From DASZHJ01 sp963735465 (GTDB taxonomy: Bacteria; Pseudomonadota; Alphaproteobacteria; ATCC43930; CGMCC-115725): a stretch of DNA of 64,000 nucleotides. Positions 28,456 to 36,678 of this stretch are shown here, piece by piece. Under the pieces are notes generated by a model. It searched no databases, was not told the DNA's origin, and was given only the letters and a program-made list of their open reading frames with translations. The first letter of the stretch is position 1. Each line of letters opens with the position of its first letter. Position numbers and translations under genes: made by a program. Location: positions 4,796,240 to 4,860,239 of the forward strand of contig CAVTLA010000001.1 of the NCBI GenBank assembly GCA_963735465.1, given 5' to 3'.

Positions 28456-28988
28456 AGCTTGAACGCCAGGACGAGCCGGCGTCCGCCCTTCCTCCAGGTG
28501 CAGCGCGACGCCAGCGCCTGGATGATCTGGATGCCCCGGCCGCAGGGCAGGTCGGAATTCCGTCCCTGACGCGGCGTGAAGCCCCGACCTTCGTCGGTGA
28601 TCCAGGCGAGAACATGGGCGCTGGTCCAGCGCAGGCGGATATCGCACATCCGGTCGCGCACGCGGGGATCGTGCAGACGCGCGGCAATTCGCTCGCGCAG
28701 CGCTTCGGTTGCCTCGAAGCCGTGCTCGGTCGGGCGCTCGATCTCCAGATTGCCGTGGATGACGGCGTTCAGCACCGCCTCGTGAAGCGCGATGGCGATC
28801 GAGCTGCGCAGGTCCGGCGCCAGGATCAATCGACGGGAAAGGAGGTTGGTGACCATCTCGCCCACCGGCCAGCGGTAGGCGACCGGCGACGTCAGGCGCA
28901 GGCGCAGGGACGAGCCGGGGCGGTTATCGAGCGTCGCCGCGGCGTCGTCGACCTCATCCGGCCAAACGACGCATGGGGCGTCGGTCAC
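28452..28988 (-). CDS. HATPase anti-sigma-type serine kinase (RsbW/SpoIIAB-like)
   Basis: A 178-residue GHKL ATPase with no dimerisation His domain. The N box is HEAVLNAVIHGN at about 69-80, G1 is DEGRGF at about 132-137 and the glycine lid is CGRGIQIIQALA near residue 150. Such kinases phosphorylate a partner STAS protein and hold a sigma or effector protein. The gene overlaps the STAS stop by 4 bases and the next gene by 4. No sigma-factor gene is nearby, so the regulated target is elsewhere or not a sigma factor. Confidence 0.9.
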   Translation of the reverse strand: MTDAPCVVWPDEVDDAAATLDNRPGSSLRLRLTSPVAYRWPVGEMVTNLLSRRLILAPDLRSSIAIALHEAVLNAVIHGNLEIERPTEHGFEATEALRERIAARLHDPRVRDRMCDIRLRWTSAHVLAWITDEGRGFTPRQGRNSDLPCGRGIQIIQALASRCTWRKGGRRLVLAFKL

Positions 28989-29290
28989 GGTTCAATGGTG
29001 CAAAGCTTGTCGAACTGCACGATGGACAGCAGCCGCGACACCGCCTCCGCCGGACGCCGGAGTTTGAGGGCGCCGCCATGCTGCTTGAGCTGACCGTTCA
29101 GAATGACGAGCAGACCCAGCCCGGCGGAATCGACCATGGTGAGGTTGCTGAGGTCGACCGTGACCTTGCGCGGCTTTGTCGCCATGACCTTGCCGACCAG
29201 GGCGCGGAACTCCTGATGGTCATGGAAACTCAGAGTATCCGAAAGCTCGATCTGAGTTTCGTCGGAGGTGGCGTTGAGACGGTATTTCAT
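28985..29290 (-). CDS. STAS-domain anti-sigma factor antagonist
   Basis: A 101-residue STAS protein with the phosphorylatable Ser in LTMVDSAGLGLLVILNGQ (about 50-67), flanked by KVTVDLSNL and GGALKLRRP. It is the first gene of the operon with the HATPase and receiver-phosphatase. Together they form a standard partner switch: the kinase phosphorylates this Ser, the phosphatase removes it in answer to the receiver signal. No promoter motif can be named with confidence. Confidence 0.92.
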   Translation of the reverse strand: MKYRLNATSDETQIELSDTLSFHDHQEFRALVGKVMATKPRKVTVDLSNLTMVDSAGLGLLVILNGQLKQHGGALKLRRPAEAVSRLLSIVQFDKLCTIEP

Positions 29291-29482
29291 GCGACTCTTC
29301 CTTCATCGCGCTTCATGGGTCGCCTTCGTGTGCCGCGCTCGAAATCGCATGCGCGCGTACTCCGCCCGCGATCGGTGGCGGGCGGGCGCGCAGCTTCGCG
29401 CGGCGCGTCTTAAGAACGCGTGAGTCCCTGGACCGGAATCGTGTACGTGATTCTGCGTATGGGCGACGCGCGACCGCGCGCC

Positions 29483-29625
29483 TCAGGCGGCCCGGCGCAG
29501 CCGCATGCCGACCTTGACGAAAGCCACCAGCAGACGCGACAGCAGCTCCATGTCCATCGGCATGCCGGGCCGCCAGACATCGAGCAGCAGCGCGATGCGG
29601 ACCTTCTCGCTGCGGTTCCAGATTT
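29483..29625 (-). pseudogene. 3' fragment of an Asp/Asn beta-hydroxylase paralogue
   Basis: On the minus strand this reads EKVRIALLLDVWRPGMPMDMELLSRLLVAFVKVGM and ends RLRRAA before a stop at 29,483. Bases 29,501-29,622 match 31,938-32,059 in the intact hydroxylase gene at 119 of 122 positions. The C-terminal codons (RLRRAA versus RWRKAA) differ, so this is the end of a paralogue rather than an exact copy. Its 5' part is replaced at about 29,623 by the RHS sequence on the other strand. Confidence 0.85.
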
Positions 29626-29639
29626 CTGAACGCCGCCAA

Positions 29640-31230
29640 TCCCACGCCCAACGTCGGTTTTTCTAACGCCCCCTATTTCCCGCGCCTCACGTCAACGACC
29701 GACGGCAACGGCACGACGCAGTACGGCTATGTCCCGGTTGGCACGCCGGGCGCGTTGCAGCTGCAATCGGATTCGAGCCCGCTGCCGAGCAGCACCATCG
29801 CCTATGCCTATGATGTGCTCGGAAGGATGACATCTCGGACAGTCGCGGGAGCGGGGCCCGAGACGTTCCAATACGACGCGATCGATCGGCTGACCAGCCA
29901 CGGGAGCGATCTCGGCTCCTTCACGCTGAGCTATCTCGGCCAGACCGGACAGATCACCGCGCGCCAGCTCGCGAGCACCACCTTGGCGACGAACTGGAGC
30001 TATCTCCCCAATTCCGGCGATCGGCGGCTTGCGAGCATCAACGATACCGGCCTCACCGCGGGCCAGTTCTCGAATTTCCAATTCACGACGACTCCGGAGA
30101 ATTTCATCAGCGCCATAACTGAGACGAGCGACAGCGCCACCGTCTATCCGCCGACCGGCGTACGCAGACCGCGAGCTACAACAACGTGAACGCGCTGACC
30201 AATCTCTCGGGCCAGGCTTTCACCTACGATGCAAACGGCAACCTGCTCTCGGACGGGCAGCGCGCTTACGCCTGGGACGCCGAGAATCGGCTGGTGCGCA
30301 ATCACCTACCCAGCCCAGCCGGGCAAGCAGACCGGCTTTGCCTATGACGGGCTCGACCGGCGCACCGCGATCAGCAGCACGCCGGCGGGCGGCGGCAGCG
30401 CGGTCACGACCTCCTATCTCTGGTGCGGCTCGCGCCCGTGTCAGGCGCGCAACGGGACCAACGCCGTCACCCGCGGCTACTACGCTGAGGGCGAGCTGGT
30501 TCCGGGCGCGCCGGCGCAGCCTTACTACTACGGGTCGGACCAGCTCGGCTCGGTGCGGCGCGCTTTCGCCAGCACCAGCAGTGCGCCGGCATACGGATAC
30601 GATCCCTACGGCAATGCGCTGCAGGCGACGGCGCCGCTCACCGACTTCGGCTATGCCGGGATGCTCTACAACGCCGACAGCGGGCTCTATCTGACCCAGT
30701 ACCGTGCCTACAACCCAGTCGCCGGGCGCTGGCTGTCACGCGATCCGAACGGGGAGAGCAGTGATCCCGCAGCGAATCTGTATGCGTATGTAAACGGGAA
30801 TCCTTTGATAAGAGTTGATCCCTGGGGGTTGGCCGACGTACCTGCACCAACGGACGCAAATGGAAACCCATTACCTCCACCGGTTTCTTTACCCAATGGC
30901 AAAAATGGCGAATCAAATTCGTGGGTACCCTGCGCGCCAAGCGGTTCTGGAAGTCGAAGTGCGAAATGGAAGCCCAAATTCTCTGTTCCTTCGCCGTATG
31001 GAGGACAGCCAGGAGCAAGTTGGGATCCTGAGGGGCATTGGGATATTGACAACGGCCAGGGTGACCGACAAAGAATCGACGAGAATGGAAATCCAGTTGA
31101 GCATGGCAACCCACAGCCGTTGCCGCCACCTCCTTCTACTTCTTCAAACCGATCGATACAACCTCCACCCTGGTGGATGATAATTCCGCTGCTTCCATTT
31201 CCTGGCAATCCGCTCTACGGCGGCGCATGA
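29640..31230 (+). pseudogene. RHS/YD-repeat C-terminal segment with AT-rich tip domain
   Basis: Three reading frames join as one YD-repeat protein. YVPVGTPGALQLQSDSS, IAYAYDVLGRMTSRTV and FQYDAIDRL are in the first; YDANGNLLSDGQRAYAWDAENRLVR in the second; FAYDGLDRRT to the RHS core end GLYLTQYRAYNPVAGRWLSRDPNGE and NLYAYVNGNPL in the third. Breaks are at about 30,160 and 30,300 (CGCAATCACC for CGCATCACC). From about 30,780 the sequence turns AT-rich and encodes a variable tip (GQPGASWDPEGHWDIDNGQGDRQR). No export module or full-length RHS N-terminus is present. The stop overlaps the ATG of the next gene. The tip is probably a toxin; no known toxin family is assigned. Confidence 0.8.
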
Positions 31231-31793
31231 GGTTCGTCATGAGAACGCTAAAGACTTCAGAAGCGACTGAATGGGCCAAATCTCGTAAAATTGGCCTCGA
31301 TGAACATGGGAAACCTGGAAGCACGGAAAGCGGACTACAAAAGCGCCGCTTTGAGACTCCAAGATATGCAAGCAAACACGTTTCGTTTTGTCGTTTTATG
31401 GAAAACTCGTTGCGTCCATGGAGTCGCTGTCTTTTTTGGGTTACCGAATGGGGAGTTTGGGAAAGCTCCGAAAACTGGCATCTATATTACCGTCTTCGGC
31501 AAAGTTATGGAGATCATCGGCTTATCGAAGAAGCTCCCGCCCATTTGTTCCTCGACTACGAGGTTCACGACTTGATAAGCTTTTTGCAAATTGGACTTAG
31601 TATGGGTTGGGACTTTTATTTGCTGACCCAAGATGACGACAGCCGCGTTTCTGTTTCTCACGACGAATGGGTTGAGTTCGTAATGCGGGACAAAACGGAG
31701 TTGGAGAAAATCAGCGCCGAATTAGTCAAATCCGGAATCAAAGCTCTTTCTGCTCCAGGCTCCGCAAAACCCGAAAAGCCGCGTGCAAGTTGA
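31227..31793 (+). CDS. Putative immunity protein for the RHS tip
   Basis: A 188-residue soluble protein whose ATG overlaps the stop of the RHS segment (ATGA), the usual toxin-immunity layout. Base composition is AT-rich, like the RHS tip and unlike all surrounding genes. Its second half reads HDLISFLQIGLSMGWDFYLLTQDDDSRVSVSHDEWVEFV, acidic and aromatic, as in many immunity proteins. It has no signal peptide. The family is not recognised. Confidence 0.7.
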   Translation: MRFVMRTLKTSEATEWAKSRKIGLDEHGKPGSTESGLQKRRFETPRYASKHVSFCRFMENSLRPWSRCLFWVTEWGVWESSENWHLYYRLRQSYGDHRLIEEAPAHLFLDYEVHDLISFLQIGLSMGWDFYLLTQDDDSRVSVSHDEWVEFVMRDKTELEKISAELVKSGIKALSAPGSAKPEKPRAS

Positions 31794-31919
31794 GAGTTTG
31801 GTGACGCGCCGCCAGCTTCATCTGTCGGCTAAAAACCCGGGCTGCCTTGGACGTCAGTTCTCCTAACGAGATGGACCGCACCCCTGTGGTGAGACAGAGA
31901 AATCGGGACACCAGTGCCT

Positions 31920-32603
31920 TCAAGCCGCCTTCCGCCACCGCATGCCGACTTTGACGAAAGCCACCAGCAGCCGCGACAGCAGCTCCATGTCCATGGGCAT
32001 GCCGGGCCGCCAGACATCGAGCAGCAGCGCGATGCGGACCTTCTCGCTGCGGTTCCAGACCTCATGCTGATAGGTGTCGTCCCACAGCAGGCATTCGCCG
32101 TCGGCGATGCGATAGGTGCGATCGTGGATCCGCAGCACCGCCGCCGGCATGTCGGTTTCCGATCCCGGCATCGAGAGGCCGAGCTGAAAGCGCAGCACGC
32201 CGCGGAACGGTCCGCGATGGGCCGGGATGTGCTTGCCCGGCGCCAGGAACGAGAACGAGGCGGAGAGCACATCCGGCGACGCGGCGACCAGGGCGGCCAG
32301 CGTCGGGCAGCGCGCCATGTTGGCCGGGATCTCGGTGCCGTAGGCCTTGAGGATGAACATCCTCCAGTCGCGGCGGTCGTTCGCCGAGATGGATTCCTGC
32401 TCGCGCATGATCTCGTGGAAGCGGGGCACGCTGGGGAGATCCCGCGCGATGTCGAGGGCCTCGTCCCGTATCTTCTCCCAGGACCCGGTGAAGTTGCGGC
32501 CGGCCGGAAAATTCGACGCGAGATCGAGGACCGGCGGGCCGCTGATCCGGCTGTCGTAGATGCTTCTGATGGCACTCGCGGCCTGGTCGTAGGGAAATGT
32601 CAT
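31920..32603 (-). CDS. Aspartyl/asparaginyl beta-hydroxylase
   Basis: A 227-residue protein with the non-heme Fe(II)/2-oxoglutarate site: HIPAHRGPFRGVLRFQLGL near residue 125 and WDDTYQHEVWNRSEKVRIALLLDVWRP near residue 180. The first His sits in AHRGPFRG, the second in YQHEVWN, and Arg in SEKVR binds 2-oxoglutarate. It hydroxylates Asp or Asn side chains or a related small-molecule group. The 3' 122 bases are repeated at 29,501-29,622 as a paralogue fragment, with the RHS/immunity block in between. Confidence 0.9.
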   Translation of the reverse strand: MTFPYDQAASAIRSIYDSRISGPPVLDLASNFPAGRNFTGSWEKIRDEALDIARDLPSVPRFHEIMREQESISANDRRDWRMFILKAYGTEIPANMARCPTLAALVAASPDVLSASFSFLAPGKHIPAHRGPFRGVLRFQLGLSMPGSETDMPAAVLRIHDRTYRIADGECLLWDDTYQHEVWNRSEKVRIALLLDVWRPGMPMDMELLSRLLVAFVKVGMRWRKAA

Positions 32604-32779
32604 GTGCTCCTCGCCTGCAAATGTTCGTCCGGCGTCGAAACATCCCCCGACTTAACCTTAGGCGGCCAGCCCCGGCGCAATCCCCACGCCCGCCCTTCTT
32701 GAGATCGATCGGGCCCGCACGAGGTGATGTGGGCGCCGCTGCCGCCGTCCGGCCGGAGCAACCACATGACAAATCTGAA

Positions 32780-33055
32780 TCAAGGTGCCGGGATTCCGTG
32801 TAGGCGGCGCCGGCGGGATAGGTTCATGAAGGTCACGTTGAGCAGCACTGCCGTCGCCGGCCCCAGCTGGTCGTCGTCGAGAATGCCGCCGCCCATGATG
32901 TCGATCGCGCCGCCGCGCCGGACCGCCGCCGCGGCATGGGCGATGGCGGCCGCGGCCGCCTCCGGCGCCAGGACCTGGATCAGGGCGCGCAGCACCGCCG
33001 CGTCGTGCTGCAACCGCCGGATGGTCTCGGGAGACGGGGGAGGTGGGTCGGTCAT
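32780..33055 (-). CDS. Small hypothetical protein
   Basis: Ninety-one residues from the Met of MTDPPPPSPETIRRL. A helical Ala-rich centre (VLAPEAAAAAIAHAAAAVRRG) is followed by AIDIMGGGILDDDQLGPATAVLLNVTFMNLSRRRRL. No signal peptide is visible. An upstream Met at 33103 would add a Pro/Arg leader and is less likely. Function unknown. Confidence 0.5.
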   Translation of the reverse strand: MTDPPPPSPETIRRLQHDAAVLRALIQVLAPEAAAAAIAHAAAAVRRGGAIDIMGGGILDDDQLGPATAVLLNVTFMNLSRRRRLHGIPAP

Positions 33056-33109
33056 GGCGCTGGGATCCCCGGGAGAGATAGAGGGGATCCGGCGCCTCGG
33101 CAACGGCTG

Positions 33110-33157
33110 GAAAAGGGAGACGCCCGACCGGTCTCGCTTGGAACCGACCGGGCGTCC
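33110..33157 (-). terminator. Intrinsic terminator-like hairpin
   Basis: On the minus strand, arms beginning GACGCCCGGTCGGTT and ending ACCGGTCGGGCGTC pair with two mismatches, followed by TCTCCCTTTTCC. It starts 4 bases after the stop of the ferritin-like gene, so it probably ends that transcript. Confidence 0.7.
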
Positions 33158-33161
33158 GGGC

Positions 33162-33698
33162 TTATTTCTCCGCCGATCTCTCCAGCAGGTTCTTCATGTC
33201 GTCGGCGTGCTCTTCCTCAACCTTGAGGATGTCCTCGATCAGCTTGCGGGTGGTGGGATCGTCGTTGCCCAGCCAGCGGATGATCTCGGAATAGGACTCG
33301 ACGGCGATGCGCTCTGCCACCAGGTCCTCCCGGATCATCGAGCGCAGGTCGCTGCCTTCCGCGTATTCGGAGTGGCTCCGCTTGCCCAGGCCCTCGGGAT
33401 TGAAGTTGGGCTCGCCGCCGAGTTGGGTGATGCGCTCGGCGACCCAGTCCGCATGCTGCTGCTCCTCGATCGCGTGCTGCAGGAATTCCGATTTGACGGA
33501 CTCGGAGTTGATGCCGGACGCCATGAAATGATGTCGGCGATAGCGCAGCACGCAGACCAGCTCGGTCGCCAGCACCTCGTTCAGCACGCCGATGACGCGC
33601 TCGCGGTCGGCCTTGTAGCCCTCGGTCACCGCGCCTTCCTCGATGCGCTTGCGCGCCCGGTCGCGGATCGTCTTTACGTCGCTCAGAAACTGGCCCAT
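33162..33698 (-). CDS. Ferritin-like (bacterioferritin-type) protein
   Basis: A 178-residue four-helix-bundle protein. Glu/His ligand motifs are visible in ATELVCVLRYRRHHFMASG, FLQHAIEEQQHADWVAERITQLGG (EEQQH), REDLVAERIAVESYSEII and ILKVEEEHADDM. The spacing matches the ferritin-like DUF892/bacterioferritin group, which stores iron or handles oxidative stress. The start at MGQFLSDVKTI is chosen over the longer upstream Met. A hairpin terminator follows the gene. Confidence 0.85.
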   Translation of the reverse strand: MGQFLSDVKTIRDRARKRIEEGAVTEGYKADRERVIGVLNEVLATELVCVLRYRRHHFMASGINSESVKSEFLQHAIEEQQHADWVAERITQLGGEPNFNPEGLGKRSHSEYAEGSDLRSMIREDLVAERIAVESYSEIIRWLGNDDPTTRKLIEDILKVEEEHADDMKNLLERSAEK

Positions 33699-33893
33699 TG
33701 CGGCTCTCCCGATGGCTGGTCGCGGAAAATTGTCCCGACGGCGTGAGCCGCCCGGCATGATTCAAACGCGCGACCGTGCCAGCCGGCCCACCGGCCGCCG
33801 CCACGCCCGATTTTTGTCACGCGACCGCCGGCCGCTGGGCGCGGCATGCAGCGATCGCGCGGCGCCGGCGTTGGATCGGGCGGAGGAGAAGAC

Positions 33894-34796
33894 ATGGGCA
33901 CGGATGTGACGCCGCAGCAGCTCGATATCTACGCCGCAACCGCCTGGACCTGGGCGGTGACCTTCCTGCCGCGCCTGGTGAGCGCGCTGGCGATCCTGGT
34001 GGCGGCGTTCTTCGTGGCGGCCTGGCTCTCGCGGATGCTGCGCGCCATGCTCCGCCGCAGCGGCCACGTGGACGAGACCGTGCAGCCGGTGCTGGCCGCG
34101 ATCGTGCGCTACGCGATCCTGATCCTCGCCTGCGTCGCGGCGCTGGCGCAGATCGGCATCCAGACCGCCTCGCTCCTCGCGGTGCTCGGCGCCGCCGGCC
34201 TCGCCATCGGCCTGGCCTTGCAGGGGACGCTCACCAACATCGCCGCCGGCATCATGCTGCTGTGGCTGCGCCCGTTCCGCCTCGGCGACTACATCGAGGT
34301 TCCCGCCGGCAACATCAGCGGCCGGGTGCGCGAGATCGGCCTCTTCGTCTGCATCCTGGAGAATTTCGACGGCGTCTTCGTCTTCGCGCCGAACAGCGCG
34401 ATCTGGAACAGCGCCCTGCGCAACCACAGCCGCAACGCCGGCCGGCTCATCGCGCTGACGGTGACGCTTCCCGCCGCCGCCGAGCTGGAGCGGGCGCGTG
34501 ACATTCTGCTGGCCATGCTGCAGACGGACGCCCGCGTCCTCAAGGCGCCGCCGCCGCGGGTCTTCGTGGAGGGCTACGGCGCCGGCGGCGCGCTCATCCT
34601 CAACTGCAGCCTCTGGGCCAGCCACGGCGAGGCCGGCGCGCTGCAGCGCGAGCTGATCGAGGCGGCGCGCCACCGCCTGGTGGGCGCCGGCACCGACTCC
34701 CTGGTGCCGCTGCAGATCATCCGCACCGTGCCGCCGGACGCCGATCCCTCGCGCCTCGCCGCCGCGCGCACGGATATTCTGACGCGCAGCTTCTAG
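33894..34796 (+). CDS. MscS-family mechanosensitive channel
   Basis: A 300-residue protein with three N-terminal membrane segments (LVSALAILVAAFFVAAWL, YAILILACVAALAQIG, LLAVLGAAGLAIGLALQGTLTNIAAGIMLLW). The pore helix shows the Gly/Ala pattern of MscS TM3. The soluble beta domain starts at RPFRLGDYIEVPAGNISGRVREIGLFVCILENFDG and includes VFAPNSAIWNSALRNHSRN. A GGAGGAGA site lies just before ATG 33894. It releases osmolytes on hypo-osmotic shock. The gene is monocistronic. Confidence 0.93.
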   Translation: MGTDVTPQQLDIYAATAWTWAVTFLPRLVSALAILVAAFFVAAWLSRMLRAMLRRSGHVDETVQPVLAAIVRYAILILACVAALAQIGIQTASLLAVLGAAGLAIGLALQGTLTNIAAGIMLLWLRPFRLGDYIEVPAGNISGRVREIGLFVCILENFDGVFVFAPNSAIWNSALRNHSRNAGRLIALTVTLPAAAELERARDILLAMLQTDARVLKAPPPRVFVEGYGAGGALILNCSLWASHGEAGALQRELIEAARHRLVGAGTDSLVPLQIIRTVPPDADPSRLAAARTDILTRSF

Positions 34797-34917
34797 CGGT
34801 CCGCACCAGGCGGCATCGAATCCATAAGCAATCGGCATTTCCGGCGAGCGGGACGGCTCGGCATTCTCCGCTCCGAGAGGTCGCGCGCCCGCGTGGCCGC
34901 AGACACCGGAGGAAACC

Positions 34918-35430
34918 ATGCCCTCGCCGCTTGCCAAGCTTGCCGCCGCCGCCCTCGCCGCCGTCGCCATCGGTGCCTTCCTGATCGTATCCGCGCCGCC
35001 GCCGGTGCCCGCCGTGGCGGCGGTGCCCACGGTCCTGAAGAACGGCGTCGTCACCGTCCGCAGCGCCTATCCCCTGGCGGAGACGGTTGAGCGCCTCAAG
35101 GCCGACATCGCCGCCAAGGGCATCATGTTCTTCGACGAGATCGACCAGTCCAAGCTCGCCGGCAATGCGGGCATCGCGCTCAGGCCCTCGACCCTGCTGG
35201 TGTTCGGCAATCCGCCGCTCGGCATCCAGTTCCTCACCTCCAATCCCGCCGCCGGCCTCGACTGGCCGGTGCGCCTCCTGGTGTTCGAGGACGCGCAGGG
35301 AAAAGTCTGGTGCGCCTACACGGATTTCGCCTGGATCGCGCGGCGCCACGGCATCTCCGACCGCGCCGCCGCCTTCAAGATGGCCTCGATGGTGATCGCG
35401 TCGATCACCTCGAGCGTCGCCGTCCGGTAG
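34918..35430 (+). CDS. DUF302-domain protein, exported
   Basis: A 170-residue protein with an N-terminal signal or anchor (LAKLAAAALAAVAIGAFLIVSA) and a DUF302 core: AYPLAETVERLKADIAAKGIMFFDEIDQSKLAGNAGIALRPSTLLVFGNPPLG, then LPVRLLVFED-like WPVRLLVFEDAQGKVWCAYTDF. DUF302 is a small alpha/beta domain seen in periplasmic proteins and in some heme or redox contexts; its biochemical role is unsettled. The gene follows mscS by 121 bases. Confidence 0.85.
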   Translation: MPSPLAKLAAAALAAVAIGAFLIVSAPPPVPAVAAVPTVLKNGVVTVRSAYPLAETVERLKADIAAKGIMFFDEIDQSKLAGNAGIALRPSTLLVFGNPPLGIQFLTSNPAAGLDWPVRLLVFEDAQGKVWCAYTDFAWIARRHGISDRAAAFKMASMVIASITSSVAVR

Positions 35431-35609
35431 AGAAAATTTTCGGAAAAGATGCGCGCGCTCGCGCTATCCACAGAAGACATCGGGATTGCGAGATATGTTT
35501 AACCCGGTGTTAATGCGCCCGACGCCACCCTCGTCCCGCGACGCAGCAAAGCCGATTCGATGACAACGGCGACCGCTGCGGATTTATTCCGGCGAGGGCG
35601 GGTCTTTTT

Positions 35610-36482
35610 ATGCAGGGCGCTCGGACAGGGGATGGCGGAGAGAAGCGGGATCGGGGGATCCGGCGGCTTCCGCGCGTCCTCGCCGCGCTGGCGGCGGCGA
35701 TGATAGCCAGCTTCTCGGCCAACGCCGAGGCGGCGATGATCGAGGCCCAGACCGCCTCGCTCCCCACCGCCGACGCCGCCGCTCTCGCCGATCTCTCCGA
35801 CGCCGGTACGCTGCGCCCCTACTCGGCGTGCAGCAATGCCGGCGGCGCCGGGCACCCCGCCGTCGATCGTCCGCTCTGCGGCGCGGCGCTGGCGCCGCCG
35901 GTCCGCGAGTTCCGCGTCGACCGCGCCGACGCCTTTCTCAGCCTCGGGCTCGCCGGCGACGGCACGGGTGGCCAGGCCTTCGGCGAGGTCCGCAGCATGC
36001 TGGGCTTCCGCCATCTCATGGACGGCGGCGCGCTCGCGGGCTGGAAGGTCGGCGCCGACGTGCAGCTCGGCCGCACCGCCTTCGGGACCCTCGACACGCC
36101 CCTCGACGAGCAGATGCACGTGTCGCTGGGCCGCGACGTCGCGGGCTGGGCATTCGGATTCAATGCCGGCGCCACCCGCCTCGATGCCGCGGATCCCGCG
36201 CTCGCCACCCAGACCATGACCTTCGCCGCCGGCCTCGCAAGGGGCTTTGCCGGCGGCGCCCCCGGCGAGAGCCATCGCCTGAGCCTCCGCCTGGAGGAGG
36301 ACAGTACCGCCGCCGGCACCTGGGGCTGGGACCAGCGCACCACGCTGGCGAGCCTGGGCTACGACTACAAGCGCGACATCGGCTCGATCGGCGCCGAGGT
36401 CTCGCTCTCCCGGGCGGATTCGGCGGGGGTCGACGCCCAGAGCTCGGCGCGCAGCGAGATCAAGTTCCGCCGCCCGTTCTAG
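35610..36482 (+). CDS. Predicted outer-membrane beta-barrel-like protein
   Basis: A 290-residue protein with a signal peptide (RRLPRVLAALAAAMIASFSANAEA) at about residues 18-41. After about residue 100 it has alternating amphipathic strands (FRVDRADAFLSLGLAG, KVGADVQLGRTAF, AGWAFGFNAGATRLD, SHRLSLRLEEDS, YKRDIGSIGAEVSLSRAD) and ends in FRRPF, the C-terminal Phe that favours barrel assembly. It is not a recognised porin family. The upstream 180 bases contain TTTAACC-type AT-rich DNA, possibly a promoter. Confidence 0.6.
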   Translation: MQGARTGDGGEKRDRGIRRLPRVLAALAAAMIASFSANAEAAMIEAQTASLPTADAAALADLSDAGTLRPYSACSNAGGAGHPAVDRPLCGAALAPPVREFRVDRADAFLSLGLAGDGTGGQAFGEVRSMLGFRHLMDGGALAGWKVGADVQLGRTAFGTLDTPLDEQMHVSLGRDVAGWAFGFNAGATRLDAADPALATQTMTFAAGLARGFAGGAPGESHRLSLRLEEDSTAAGTWGWDQRTTLASLGYDYKRDIGSIGAEVSLSRADSAGVDAQSSARSEIKFRRPF

Positions 36483-36678
36483 ACTGCCGTTAACACTCTG
36501 ATACTTGTGAGAAAGCTCACTTGAGCCGGGGCCGGTCTGGGGTAGATTGGCGCTGACCGTCGGGTCGTTCATCCGGAGAGCGCCGCGGTCGCGGGTCTGT
36601 CGGCGCGGGGGAGAGGGCAAGACGAGGCGTCCCGCCGGTGGGTTCGCGACTGTGGCCGTCCGCAGTGAGGAAACGGCC

